This document shows, in pieces, positions 9,449 through 17,675 of a DNA stretch of 64,000 nucleotides. The position numbers were made by a program, and so were the translations under genes. Location of the stretch: the NCBI RefSeq assembly GCF_000419585.1, contig NZ_ATTH01000001.1, positions 456,005-520,004 on the forward strand, given 5' to 3'. The notes below the pieces were generated by a model. The model was not told where the DNA came from. It searched no databases and saw only the letters and a program-made list of their open reading frames with translations. The stretch is from Salisaeta longa DSM 21114. GTDB taxonomy: Bacteria; Bacteroidota; Rhodothermia; Rhodothermales; Salinibacteraceae. Every line of letters begins with the position of its first letter. The stretch's first letter is position 1.

Positions 9449-9464
9449 CCTTACGGTTTAACCC
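9449..9464 (-). promoter_or_regulatory. GGGTTAAACCGTAAGG motif (inverted) upstream of second parA
   Basis: Read on the minus strand this is GGGTTAAACCGTAAGG, close to the motif at 8441-8456. It is in the 114-bp gap between the two parA genes, 46 bp before the second start at 9511. It could be a shared operator. Confidence 0.38.
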
Positions 9465-9510
9465 GTCAGCCGACCTCGTGCATACCCTGTTTCCATCATT
9501 TCATGCTGCT

Positions 9511-10329
9511 ATGACCATCATACCCATCATCAACAACAAAGGCGGCGTCGGCAAGACGACGACGACGGTGAACATAGCCGCAGGCCTCGGCCGCCAAGGG
9601 CAGCGTGTGCTGCTTGTGGATCTGGACAGCCAGGCCTCTGCTTCGCTTGCGCTGGGCGTATCCCGCGACAACCTGAGGCCGTCTGTTGCGGAGGTGTTGT
9701 TTGACGAGACGTCCACCGGCGAGGCCATACGCTCCACGAGCGAGCGGAACGTAGACCTGATTACCGGCGCGCTCCGCCTCGCCGATGCCGACACCCGGCT
9801 GTCGCGCGTTCAGAACCGGCAGGCGCGCTTGCTCAACGTGCTCGAGTCGGTCACCGACCGCTACGATTACGTGCTGGTCGATTGCCCGCCGTCCACTTCG
9901 CTGCTCACCATCAATGCCCTGGTGGCCGCCGATGCGTTCCTCATTCCCGCCTCGCCGTCGTACCTCTCGCTGGAAGGCGTGGTGAGCCTCGGCAAGGTAG
10001 TGAGCACCGTGCGCCGCGAGCTAGGCGAGGCTGCGCCGGTGCTGGGGGTGCTGCTCACGATGGTGCGCGAGGGCGATGCGCAGGCCCAGGAAAACATCGA
10101 AGCCGTGCGCGAGCACTACGGCGGAAAAGTCTTTAACACCGAGATTCATCACGATCCCCCATTGGAAGAGGCCCCCGAGGCGGGCCAGTCGATCTTCAGG
10201 TTTGCGCCCGACACCCGCGGCGCGCGCGAATACAGCGCCCTAGTTGATGAGGTAATCGACCGCGTAGATCGCTACAGCGAGGTGTACGAAAGTGTGAACG
10301 AGCGCAAACGAAAGCGCGCCTCCGCGTAA
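9511..10329 (+). CDS. ParA/Soj-family ATPase (second of tandem pair)
   Basis: A 272-residue ParA-type ATPase starting at the ATG at 9511 (MTIIPIINNKGGVGKT). Walker A is the canonical deviant form with Lys10 and Lys15, A' is LVDLDSQAS, and B is VLVDCPPSTS. It shares the SLLTINALVAA-type and SPSYLSLEGV segments with the upstream copy, so the pair looks like a duplication followed by divergence. The C-terminus is Lys/Arg-rich (NERKRKRASA), which could aid nucleoid binding. Only 24 bp separate it from a 98-residue unknown protein, a good candidate partner. Without ParB, chromosome segregation is not the obvious role; positioning of another cargo is equally plausible. Confidence 0.93.
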   Translation: MTIIPIINNKGGVGKTTTTVNIAAGLGRQGQRVLLVDLDSQASASLALGVSRDNLRPSVAEVLFDETSTGEAIRSTSERNVDLITGALRLADADTRLSRVQNRQARLLNVLESVTDRYDYVLVDCPPSTSLLTINALVAADAFLIPASPSYLSLEGVVSLGKVVSTVRRELGEAAPVLGVLLTMVREGDAQAQENIEAVREHYGGKVFNTEIHHDPPLEEAPEAGQSIFRFAPDTRGAREYSALVDEVIDRVDRYSEVYESVNERKRKRASA

Positions 10330-10353
10330 TGCTTCATTCAGTCTGCTGATGCC

Positions 10354-10650
10354 ATGAGCGCTTCCACCGTATTTACCCGCGCCTTCGATACGCCCGCCGA
10401 CGATCCCTTGCTGCAGCCGCCTTTGGCCCTTGCGCAGGGGGAAGCTTCTGGGCGTATGCGGCGTCTTACGATCCGGTTGCCCCATCCAGAGGCCGAACGC
10501 CTGCAGGCCCTAAACGATGCGGTGGCCAACGATTGGCAGATTGACGGCCTGGAGCTGGCTGACGCGAACGCTTCGGATCCCACGCATCAGCATCTGGTTG
10601 TCACCTTGAAGCGGCCGGCGCCACGGCCGTTGTTCGATTCCGTCTCCTGA
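10354..10650 (+). CDS. Small hypothetical protein linked to ParA pair
   Basis: A 98-residue protein that I do not recognise. The first 35 residues are Pro/Ala-rich and probably disordered (MSASTVFTRAFDTPADDP). The remainder begins MRRLTIRLPHPEAERLQAL and ends with a beta-strand-like HQHLVVTLKRP, so a small alpha/beta domain is likely. It lies 24 bp after the second ParA and 18 bp before an SDR gene, so it is probably co-transcribed with the ParA. Small partners or cargo adaptors often sit directly after orphan ParA ATPases; that is the main hint of function. Confidence 0.7.
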   Translation: MSASTVFTRAFDTPADDPLLQPPLALAQGEASGRMRRLTIRLPHPEAERLQALNDAVANDWQIDGLELADANASDPTHQHLVVTLKRPAPRPLFDSVS

Positions 10651-10668
10651 TGCCTTCCGTTTTCTCCT

Positions 10669-11337
10669 ATGCCTACTGTAGCCATCACGGGCGCCGCGGG
10701 CGCCATCGGCTCGGCCACGGCCCGCGCGTTCGATGACGCCGGCTGGTCGCTTGTCCTCATCGACTACGGCGCGTCAAACGCCGCTTCGCTGCGCGACGCC
10801 TATCCGACGGCCGATGTGCACGACGTGGATCTCACCGACCGCTCGGCTACCGAAGCGGCCTTCGAGGCGGCGGGCGCCATCGATGCGGTGCTCGCGATTG
10901 CGGGCGGCTTTGCTATGCAGGCAGCGCTCGACGCCACGGCCGATGCGTATGCGCACATGCTGGATCTCAACTTTCAGACCCTCTTCCACACGGCCCAAGC
11001 AGCGGGGCCGCACCTTACCGGCCGCTCCGATGCGCCGCTGTTTATGGGCGTCTCGGCCCCAGCCGCGCTCAACGGACAGGCGCAGTCGGCCCTCTACGCG
11101 GCGTCCAAGGGCGCCGTGGCGGCGTATCTAAAGTCGCTTGATAAGGAGTGGGACGACGTGCGCGTGAGCACCCTCTACCCGATGGGCGTGGTGGATACGC
11201 CGGCCAACCGCGAGGCTATGCCCGATGGCGATCCGGCGTCGTGGATTGCGACCGAGGAGTTGGCGGCGAGCATGGTGCACCTGGCTACGCGGTCGCCACG
11301 CGGACACTTGGCGGAGTTGAAGGTTCACGCGGCATAG
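10669..11337 (+). CDS. Short-chain dehydrogenase/reductase (SDR)
   Basis: A 222-residue classical-type SDR. The Rossmann dinucleotide motif TGAAGAIGSA is at residues 7-16, with Asp in LIDYG after beta2 favouring NAD(H). The active site is intact: Ser in MGVSAPAALN and Tyr/Lys in LYAASKGAV. It is slightly shorter than most SDRs because the C-terminal substrate region is trimmed. The substrate is unknown. A Nudix hydrolase gene begins 4 bp after its stop, so they are translationally close. Confidence 0.88.
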   Translation: MPTVAITGAAGAIGSATARAFDDAGWSLVLIDYGASNAASLRDAYPTADVHDVDLTDRSATEAAFEAAGAIDAVLAIAGGFAMQAALDATADAYAHMLDLNFQTLFHTAQAAGPHLTGRSDAPLFMGVSAPAALNGQAQSALYAASKGAVAAYLKSLDKEWDDVRVSTLYPMGVVDTPANREAMPDGDPASWIATEELAASMVHLATRSPRGHLAELKVHAA

Positions 11338-11340
11338 CGC

Positions 11341-11994
11341 ATGGATTCATTTGATGGCTTTGTAACGGGTTTGCGCGAGCAGCTCGACGGCCCCTTGCCC
11401 GGTACGTCGGCCCAACTGACGATGGCGCCGTCCTACCGCATGACGCCCGAGCAAGCGCGCGTGGAGGGCAAGTCGTGCCGCGAAGCCGGCGTGCTGGCGC
11501 TCCTGTTCCCCGACGGCTCGCGCGTGCACGTGGTACTTACGGTGCGCCGCGACGAGCTGCCCGATCATCCCGGACAGATTGCGTTTCCGGGCGGGCAGCG
11601 CGAGGCGGGTGAGTCGCTGCGCGCTACGGCCCTCCGCGAGGCCCACGAGGAAGTTGGGTTGCAACGCGACCGTGTGCAGGTGCTGGGCGCGCTCACGCCG
11701 CTCTACATCCCGCCGTCCAACTTCTGCGTTCATCCATTTGTTGGCGTTACCGCCGCGCCGCCCGCGCTCTGCCCAACCGATGCCGAGGTGGCGCACATCC
11801 TGCGGGTGCCGCTCGATCATTTGCTGCGCCCCGAGGCGCGCCGCCGCGAACCCTGGACGCTGCACGGCTCCACTGTGGATGTCCCGTTCTTTGCTGTCGA
11901 CGATCACACCGTTTGGGGCGCCACCGCCATGATGCTGGCGGAACTGCTCGCCGTGGTGCGCCCGCTCTATCCTTCCCTCACCATCCCCTCTTAG
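11341..11994 (+). CDS. Nudix hydrolase, CoA pyrophosphatase type
   Basis: A 217-residue Nudix protein. The Nudix box runs over residues about 81-103 (GGQREAGES...LREAHEEVGL), matching G-x5-E-x7-REUxEExGU. Directly upstream DHPGQIAFPGGQ is the extra motif found in CoA and acyl-CoA pyrophosphatases (NudL/YeaB group). These cleave CoA to phosphopantetheine and 3',5'-ADP and may act in housekeeping of oxidised CoA. It follows an SDR by 4 bp and precedes a small unknown gene. Confidence 0.9.
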   Translation: MDSFDGFVTGLREQLDGPLPGTSAQLTMAPSYRMTPEQARVEGKSCREAGVLALLFPDGSRVHVVLTVRRDELPDHPGQIAFPGGQREAGESLRATALREAHEEVGLQRDRVQVLGALTPLYIPPSNFCVHPFVGVTAAPPALCPTDAEVAHILRVPLDHLLRPEARRREPWTLHGSTVDVPFFAVDDHTVWGATAMMLAELLAVVRPLYPSLTIPS

Positions 11995-11999
11995 CTCCT

Positions 12000-12407
12000 G
12001 TGCTCTCCGACGACACCCTCGATGCCCTCGAACGCGACGTGACGGCGTGCGACGACGCCCGCGCTGCGCTGGAGGACGCGCTCGACGCCGCTGCGGCCGC
12101 CGAGGCCCCCACCGACGCCCACTACACCGCCATCGCCACGGCCCTGCGCAACTGGCAAGCCGCGCAGCAGCGGTACATGGACACCGTGGCGGCCTCCGAG
12201 GCCTCCGATGCGCCCACGGCCGGGCTCCTGCTGAAAACCAAGACGGGCACCGATCCGGCCAACGCCCGGCGCGGGCTCCCGGGCGCTTCGGTGGATGGCG
12301 CCGATCAGCCGTTCGATATGGATCTTACCGGCACGCGCGGGCAACTGCTCACCACTGCACTCACGGACTACCTCCCCGCGCTTTCCGAGCAACCCCCACA
12401 GAAATAA
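12000..12407 (+). CDS. Small acidic hypothetical protein
   Basis: A 135-residue protein from a GTG at 12000 (V/MLSDDTLDALERDV), 5 bp after the Nudix stop. The frame is also open inside the Nudix gene, but the Arg/His-rich extension there is a shadow. The sequence is Asp/Ala-rich and mostly helical in character up to about residue 75, with a Gly/Asp-rich tail. No family was recognised. Acidic composition fits a halophilic host. It is probably the last gene of the SDR-Nudix transcript. Confidence 0.6.
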   Translation: MLSDDTLDALERDVTACDDARAALEDALDAAAAAEAPTDAHYTAIATALRNWQAAQQRYMDTVAASEASDAPTAGLLLKTKTGTDPANARRGLPGASVDGADQPFDMDLTGTRGQLLTTALTDYLPALSEQPPQK

Positions 12408-12425
12408 AATAACGCGCAGCTTGTT

Positions 12426-12445
12426 GCAACTTTTGGAAAGGTTGC
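12426..12445 (+). promoter_or_regulatory. Imperfect 20-bp palindrome upstream of crtI
   Basis: GCAACTTTTGGAAAGGTTGC pairs at 8 of 10 positions and lies 70 bp before the crtI start. It could be an operator, for example for a MerR-type light-responsive repressor as in other carotenoid genes, but the match is only structural. Confidence 0.33.
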
Positions 12446-12514
12446 GCCAAACCAGGAACGCGCAGGCCCCGTTCAGGGAGTTGTCCGTACGCCCAAGTCT
12501 ATTTTCTGCCCGCT

Positions 12515-14098
12515 ATGTCCTGGATGCAACGACTCGTCCACCGCGACGACGCTTCGCTCAACACCGCCTCCGCGCCCGTTCCGGTCACCGACGAGAGCCC
12601 GCACGCCGTGGTCATTGGTGCGGGACTGGGCGGGCTGGCGGCGGCCATTCGCCTCGGGGCGCGCGGCTACCGTGTAACCTTGCTCGACCGCCTCGATCAG
12701 CCCGGCGGCCGCGCACGGGTTTTTAAACAAGATGGCTTTACGTTCGATGCCGGGCCCACGGTGGTCACCGCGCCGTTCTTGTTCGACGAGCTCTGGCGCC
12801 TTGCCGGCCGCACCCGCAGCGACGACGTGACGCTCGTGCCGGTCGATCCGTTCTACAACATTCGCTTCAACGACGGCACCTACTTCCACTACACCGGCGA
12901 CGCGGCCACCATGGAGCGCGAAATCCGGAAGTTCAACCCGGCCGACGTGGAGGGCTACCGGCGCTTCCTGAAAAAGAGCGAGGAGATCTTCGAGATCGGC
13001 TTCGAGGAGCTGGGGCACGTACCGTTTGGCTCGCTGAGCGACATGCTCAAAATCATTCCGGCCATGATGAAGCTGGAGAGCCACCGCACGGTCTACAGCC
13101 TCGTCGCCAAGTACATTAAGCACCCCAAGGTGCGCAAGGTGCTGTCGTTTCATCCGTTACTGGTGGGCGGCAATCCGTTTACCACCACCTCCATCTACAC
13201 GCTCATTGCGTTCTTGGAGCGGAAGTGGGGCGTGTGGTACGCCATGGGCGGCACCGGATCGCTCGTGCAGGGCATGGCCGATCTCATCGACGATCTGGGC
13301 GGTACGCAGCGCTACAACGCCGAGGTCGAGCAGATATTGGTGGAAGGCACGCGGGCGGCGGGCGTGCGCCTTACCGACGGCACCGTCATCGACGCCGACC
13401 TCGTGGTGTCCAACGCCGATGTGGGCTACACCTACCGGCACATGATTCGTCCCGAGGCGCGGCCTTCGTGGTCTGACGAGCGTGTCGAGAACATGAACTA
13501 CTCGATGAGCTTGTTCGTGTGGTACTTTGGCACCGACCGCACCTACGAGGACGTGGAGCACCACACCATCTTGCTGGGCGATCGTTACCAGCGCTTGCTG
13601 GAAGACATCTTTGACCGGAAAGAGCTGGCCGACGACTTTAGCCTCTACCTGCACCGCCCCACCAAAACCGACCCGTCGATGGCGCCCGCGGGGCACGACG
13701 CGTTCTATGTGCTCTCGCCGGTGCCGCACCTCGACAGCGGCGTCGACTGGCGGCTGCAGGCCGAGCCGTACCGCCAAGCCGTGGCCCGCTATCTCGAAGA
13801 CACCATCCTGCCCGGCCTGAGCGACCACCTGGTAACCTCCCGCATGCTCACCCCGCGCGAGTTCCGGCACGAGTACCTTTCGCTGAAGGGCGCGGCATTC
13901 AGCGTAGAACCCATCCTGCGGCAAAGCGCCTACTTCCGCCCCCACAACGCGAGCGAAGACATCGACCAGCTCTACTTTGTGGGGGCCGGCACGCACCCCG
14001 GCGCTGGCATGCCCGGCGTGCTCTCCTCGGCCCGCGTGCTCGATACCGTCGTGCCCGATCCGGAAGCGCTGCGTCGCCGCGTGCCCGTAGCGGCCTAA
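12515..14098 (+). CDS. crtI: Phytoene desaturase (CrtI-type carotenoid desaturase)
   Basis: A 527-residue FAD-dependent membrane-associated oxidoreductase that introduces double bonds into phytoene to make coloured carotenoids. After a 30-residue leader, the FAD Rossmann motif VVIGAGLGGLAAAIRLGARG is at about 32-51. DQPGGRA follows, and FTFDAGPTVVTAP is a CrtI hallmark. The C-terminal FVGAGTHPGAGMPGVLSSA is the bacterial phytoene dehydrogenase signature. Length fits CrtI/CrtN/CrtD desaturases. No crtB is present in the window. A palindrome upstream may mediate regulation. In a halophile it would feed synthesis of membrane pigments; that is inference. Confidence 0.93.
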   Translation: MSWMQRLVHRDDASLNTASAPVPVTDESPHAVVIGAGLGGLAAAIRLGARGYRVTLLDRLDQPGGRARVFKQDGFTFDAGPTVVTAPFLFDELWRLAGRTRSDDVTLVPVDPFYNIRFNDGTYFHYTGDAATMEREIRKFNPADVEGYRRFLKKSEEIFEIGFEELGHVPFGSLSDMLKIIPAMMKLESHRTVYSLVAKYIKHPKVRKVLSFHPLLVGGNPFTTTSIYTLIAFLERKWGVWYAMGGTGSLVQGMADLIDDLGGTQRYNAEVEQILVEGTRAAGVRLTDGTVIDADLVVSNADVGYTYRHMIRPEARPSWSDERVENMNYSMSLFVWYFGTDRTYEDVEHHTILLGDRYQRLLEDIFDRKELADDFSLYLHRPTKTDPSMAPAGHDAFYVLSPVPHLDSGVDWRLQAEPYRQAVARYLEDTILPGLSDHLVTSRMLTPREFRHEYLSLKGAAFSVEPILRQSAYFRPHNASEDIDQLYFVGAGTHPGAGMPGVLSSARVLDTVVPDPEALRRRVPVAA

Positions 14099-14173
14099 TC
14101 GGTTGGGATCACGTGTGTGGGCTGCGGCTTAGGACGCACGTACGCCCATCGCCTTCACGCGCCCCAAGCCGGT

Positions 14174-15478
14174 ATGTCGTCCACCACCGTCGCCTCCAAC
14201 GCACGTACCATCGCGTTCAAGCAGCGGATGGCGGTGGTGCAAGATGGTGCGTACGTCGATGCGCTGCCCGCCCCCTCCGGCGATGCGCGGCTGCGGCGGC
14301 AGGTGCGTGAGCTCGTGGCCGGCGCTACCCGCTGGCAGCGGTGGCTCGACTTTCTCCTGGCCGATGCGTACGACGGCGCGTACGACCGTATGGACGTGCC
14401 GCTGCGGGTGCTCCTGCAGCTGGGCGCATACGAGCTATTGCTGCAAGAGACGCCGCCGCACGCTGCGGTCGATCAGTACGTGGCGTTGGCCAAAGAGCGC
14501 GTGCATCCGCGGGTGGGCGGCCTCGCCAACGCGCTGTTGCGCACGTTGCATCGCCAGCGCGAGGCGCTCCCGCAGCCGCGAACCGGCGATATGGCTGCGG
14601 ATCTTGCCATCCGGCAGTCGCACCCCACGTGGCTTGTCAAGCGCTGGATGGATCGGTACGGCGGGCGCACGGCGGAGGCCCTGTGCCGCTGGAACAACAC
14701 GCGGCCCGCGTATGGCGTGCGGCTGCGAGACGGCACCACCCGCGACGATCTGGAGGCGCTGGGCGTTGACTGGACCCCTTCGCCCTACCTCGCAGACGTG
14801 ATGGAGGTGGAGCGGCTGCAGCCGTTGGTGGCGGCCGGGTGGCTCGCTGCGGGGCGCTGCGTGGTGCAAGACGCCGCTGCGGCGCTGGTGGTGCAGCTCC
14901 TCGATCCGCAGCCCGGCGAAACCGTACTCGATCCCTGCGCGGCCCCCGGGGGCAAAACGCGCTACATCCTCGATCGCATGGACGGCCGCGGCCGGGTGCT
15001 GGCCTTCGACCGGAGCGCCGACCGGCTCGCGCGGCTTCCGGCCCACCCACAGCTCACCGCCGAGGCCGCTGCACTGCAGGCCATCGCGGACCGCCCCAAT
15101 CCGCCACAGGCCGACGCCGTGCTCCTCGATGCCCCCTGCACCGGGCTGGGCGTGCTGGCCAAGCGGGCCGACCTGCGCTGGCGCCGCACCCCCGACGACC
15201 TGTCGACGATGGCCCAACGCCAGGATGCGCTCCTGGATGCCGCCGCACGACTGGTGCGTCCGGGCGGGCGCCTGGTGTACAGCACCTGCAGCATCGCCCC
15301 CGAGGAGAATGAAGACCGCGTGGCAGCGTTTTTGGATCGCCACGCCTCGTTTGTGCTGGAGCCGGCCGCGGCGCAGGTCCCAGCGGCTCTGGCGACGGAG
15401 GCGGGCTATTATGCGACGCTGCCCTCCCGCGACCGCGTCGACGGGGCGTTTGGCGCGCGCCTGCGGCGGCTGGACTAA
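14174..15478 (+). CDS. rsmB: 16S rRNA m5C967 methyltransferase RsmB-like
   Basis: A 434-residue protein starting at ATG 14174 (MSSTTVASNARTIAF); 19 further upstream codons are open but unlikely. Residues 1-150 are a NusB-like RNA-binding domain, including AVDQYVALAKE and GGLANALLRTL. The C-terminal half is a Fmu/NOL1-type SAM methyltransferase with DPCAAPGGKT, the proline-cysteine motif DAPCTGLG and the catalytic-Cys motif YSTCSIAPEEN. This layout is that of RsmB, which makes m5C at 16S rRNA position 967. The gene stands between crtI and the PorV-like gene, all on the plus strand. Confidence 0.92.
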   Translation: MSSTTVASNARTIAFKQRMAVVQDGAYVDALPAPSGDARLRRQVRELVAGATRWQRWLDFLLADAYDGAYDRMDVPLRVLLQLGAYELLLQETPPHAAVDQYVALAKERVHPRVGGLANALLRTLHRQREALPQPRTGDMAADLAIRQSHPTWLVKRWMDRYGGRTAEALCRWNNTRPAYGVRLRDGTTRDDLEALGVDWTPSPYLADVMEVERLQPLVAAGWLAAGRCVVQDAAAALVVQLLDPQPGETVLDPCAAPGGKTRYILDRMDGRGRVLAFDRSADRLARLPAHPQLTAEAAALQAIADRPNPPQADAVLLDAPCTGLGVLAKRADLRWRRTPDDLSTMAQRQDALLDAAARLVRPGGRLVYSTCSIAPEENEDRVAAFLDRHASFVLEPAAAQVPAALATEAGYYATLPSRDRVDGAFGARLRRLD

Positions 15479-15582
15479 ATCCCCAATCGCCTGCTTTCGC
15501 CAGCAACCGGCAGACCGGTGAACCGATGCCCGCTCCGGTCGTTAACGCCCGTGCGTCTCTCAACAGACTACGCCCAAGCCCC

Positions 15583-16719
15583 ATGCCTACGTTGCTGCGC
15601 CGCCTCGGTGCGTTTTTCTGTCTCCTCACCGTCCTCTCGGCCCCGGCATCGGCGCAGCGCATTGCCAAATACGGCGCCGACTTTCTGGCGGGCGGCGTGG
15701 ATGCGCGAGCCCTGGGCATGGGCGGGGCCTACGTGGCGCTGGCTCAGGAGGTGAGCGCCGGGTACTGGAACGTCGCCGGACTCTCGCATCTGCAATACCC
15801 GCAAATTGCGTACATGCACGTCGAGCGCTTCGGCGGGGCCGTGTCGTTCGACTATGCCGCCGGCGCCTTTCCGCTGAGTGAGCAATCGACCCTCGGCCTC
15901 TCCCTTATGCGCAGTGGCGTAAACGACATCGTGAACACGCTCAACGCGTGGGACCCCGTGCGCCAGCAGCCGCGGCCCAACTACGAAAGCCTCGTCACCA
16001 CCTTCTCGGCGGCCGACTGGGCGCTGTTCGTGCATTATAGCCGCCGCGTCTCGGCGCAACTGGACGTGGGCGTGTCGTTTAAGGGCATCAAGCGCTCGAT
16101 TGGGGATTTTGCCGAGGCCACCGGCTACAGCGTTGACGTCGCCGCACAGTACCGCACCGGGCCGTACCGATTGGGCGTAACGGTGCAAGACCTTTCCACC
16201 ATGCTGCAAAGCTGGAGCGTAAACGCCGCGGCCTTTCAGCTTGACGAGATCAACCCGGCGACGGGCAATCCGTTTACGTACCAGGAGGTGTTTGGGCAAG
16301 ACATCCCGCAGGGCGGCACGGCGCTGGTGCTGCCGGTGGTGCGGCTGGGCTCAGGCTACGTGCGCGCCATCGGGCCGCATCAGCTTACGGTAGGGCTGGA
16401 TATGGATGTCGCGTTTGACGGGCAGCAGGCCTTCGTGCCCAATGTGGGCGACGTGTCGTTTCATCCGCGCCTGGGCGCGGCGTTTAGCTATCAGGGCGTG
16501 GCGGAAGTGCGCGCGGGGCTGCGCCGCTTGCAGGTGGGCAACGGCATCGGGTGGGACGTCGCCCCGTCGGTGGGCGCGGGCCTGCGGTTGGATCAGTTCA
16601 GCATCGATGCTAGTTTCGGAGACTTCACGGGGCTGGCAGCACAGGACCTGGGCTACACGTACCGGATCTCGGCGACCCTGACGCTGGAGCAGCCCGGCAT
16701 GAAACGCGGACAAGAGTAG
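15583..16719 (+). CDS. PorV/PorQ-family outer-membrane protein
   Basis: A 378-residue exported protein from ATG 15583 (MPTLLRRLGAFFCLLTVLS), with a signal peptide and predicted cleavage after ASA near residue 22. The N-terminal motif KYGADFLAGGVDARALGMGG and GYWNVAGLSHL are typical of the PorV/PorQ (UPF0164-like) beta-barrel family of Bacteroidota. The remainder is rich in alternating beta-strands. Family members act in type IX secretion or as outer-membrane barrels of unknown role. No other T9SS genes are nearby, so T9SS involvement is uncertain. A tonB gene follows 21 bp downstream. Confidence 0.87.
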   Translation: MPTLLRRLGAFFCLLTVLSAPASAQRIAKYGADFLAGGVDARALGMGGAYVALAQEVSAGYWNVAGLSHLQYPQIAYMHVERFGGAVSFDYAAGAFPLSEQSTLGLSLMRSGVNDIVNTLNAWDPVRQQPRPNYESLVTTFSAADWALFVHYSRRVSAQLDVGVSFKGIKRSIGDFAEATGYSVDVAAQYRTGPYRLGVTVQDLSTMLQSWSVNAAAFQLDEINPATGNPFTYQEVFGQDIPQGGTALVLPVVRLGSGYVRAIGPHQLTVGLDMDVAFDGQQAFVPNVGDVSFHPRLGAAFSYQGVAEVRAGLRRLQVGNGIGWDVAPSVGAGLRLDQFSIDASFGDFTGLAAQDLGYTYRISATLTLEQPGMKRGQE

Positions 16720-16740
16720 TCATCGGCCGGAGGCAGTGCT

Positions 16741-17466
16741 ATGGGTAGAAGCGATTGGATTGGGCTAGGCATCAGCGCGACGATACATGCGTTGCTGCTG
16801 CTCCTGCTTGCATTGCTGACGGCCTCGCGTCCGCAGCCGCCGCGGCTGGGATACGTTGAGGTGGCCTTCGGCGAGTTTTCCACCGGGCAGCCGGTGAAGG
16901 CGGTCGACAAGGCGCCCGAGTCGACGACGCCCGATCCGCCCAAGGAGCCGCCAGAGCCCAAACCGAAACCGGTCGAAGAAAAACCAGCGGCCACGCCCGA
17001 AGCCGAGCCGGTTGATCCGCCGAAGACGGAGCCGAAGGCCAAGGAAACCATTCCGCCAACAGAGAAAGAAACAACCCCGCCGCAACCGCAGCCCAAACCC
17101 GAACCACAGAAGGAAGGCGCCGACGAGCAAGAGTCGAACAACGAGACGGGGGCCAATCAGGGCGATCCGGGCACCGGCACTACCGAGCAGAAAGCCGCGC
17201 CCTACAACATTGAAGGGCTGAATCGTGACCCACGGCTCGCGCCCCTTCCGGCCTATGCCGAGAAGGTGAACGCCACGATTCGGGTGCGCATTACGGTGGC
17301 ACCGGACGGGCGCATTGTGCGCCGCATTCCGCTGATGAAGGGCAACCCGGCGCTCGAAAATGCCGTCATGACGGCCCTGCAGCGCTGGCGCTTCAACCGG
17401 CTGCCGTCCGAGGCCCCGCAGAAAAATCAGACGGGCATCATCACGTTCGTCTTTCGCGTGGAGTAG
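16741..17466 (+). CDS. tonB: TonB-type energy transducer
   Basis: A 241-residue protein with one N-terminal membrane helix (residues about 6-28, rich in Leu), a long Pro/Glu/Lys linker spanning the periplasm (about 55-140), and a C-terminal TonB domain. The last contains VRITVAPDGRIVRRIP and the family signature ALQRWRFNRLP. TonB couples the inner-membrane proton gradient to outer-membrane receptors. The window also carries a TonB-dependent receptor near 60 kb. ExbB/ExbD are not in the window. Confidence 0.93.
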   Translation: MGRSDWIGLGISATIHALLLLLLALLTASRPQPPRLGYVEVAFGEFSTGQPVKAVDKAPESTTPDPPKEPPEPKPKPVEEKPAATPEAEPVDPPKTEPKAKETIPPTEKETTPPQPQPKPEPQKEGADEQESNNETGANQGDPGTGTTEQKAAPYNIEGLNRDPRLAPLPAYAEKVNATIRVRITVAPDGRIVRRIPLMKGNPALENAVMTALQRWRFNRLPSEAPQKNQTGIITFVFRVE

Positions 17467-17550
17467 CGGGACCGCTACGCCGCATTTTGTCGGTCATGGG
17501 CCGACGGCGTTGCATGCTGAGTGGCATGGCGTAACCGGGCGATCTGTGCT

Positions 17551-17675
17551 TAGGCTGTGTTTGAAAACCTCTCGCGGACTGCGCCCGGTTGGAGAGCCGT
17601 TGCTGCTTCGAACGCCTTGCAGCTACGGCTTCCCCCTCGGGCTCGCGCTCACGTTGATTTTTCAAACATAGCCTA
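17551..17675 (+). mobile_element. MITE-like element, 125 bp, at the photolyase 3' end
   Basis: Terminal inverted repeats TAGGCTGTGTTTGAAAA (17551-17567) and TTTTCAAACATAGCCTA (17659-17675) match at 16 of 17 positions. Both ends show TA, consistent with a TA target duplication as used by IS630/Tc1-like transposons. The interior has no ORF. A second copy lies inverted at 62982-63144, sharing blocks such as CTCGCGGACTGCGCCC, TGCTTCGAACGCC and a GCTCACG segment. The right end provides the stop codon of the minus-strand photolyase gene. Confidence 0.85.

Noticed and set aside
10669-11337. Short length of the SDR suggested truncation
   Set aside because: The Rossmann motif and Ser/Tyr/Lys triad are complete and the stop is followed tightly by the next gene; a compact SDR is more likely.
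12000-12407. Longer start at 11913 for the small acidic gene
   Set aside because: It would overlap the Nudix gene with an Arg/His-rich segment typical of a shadow frame; GTG at 12000 fits the compact operon.
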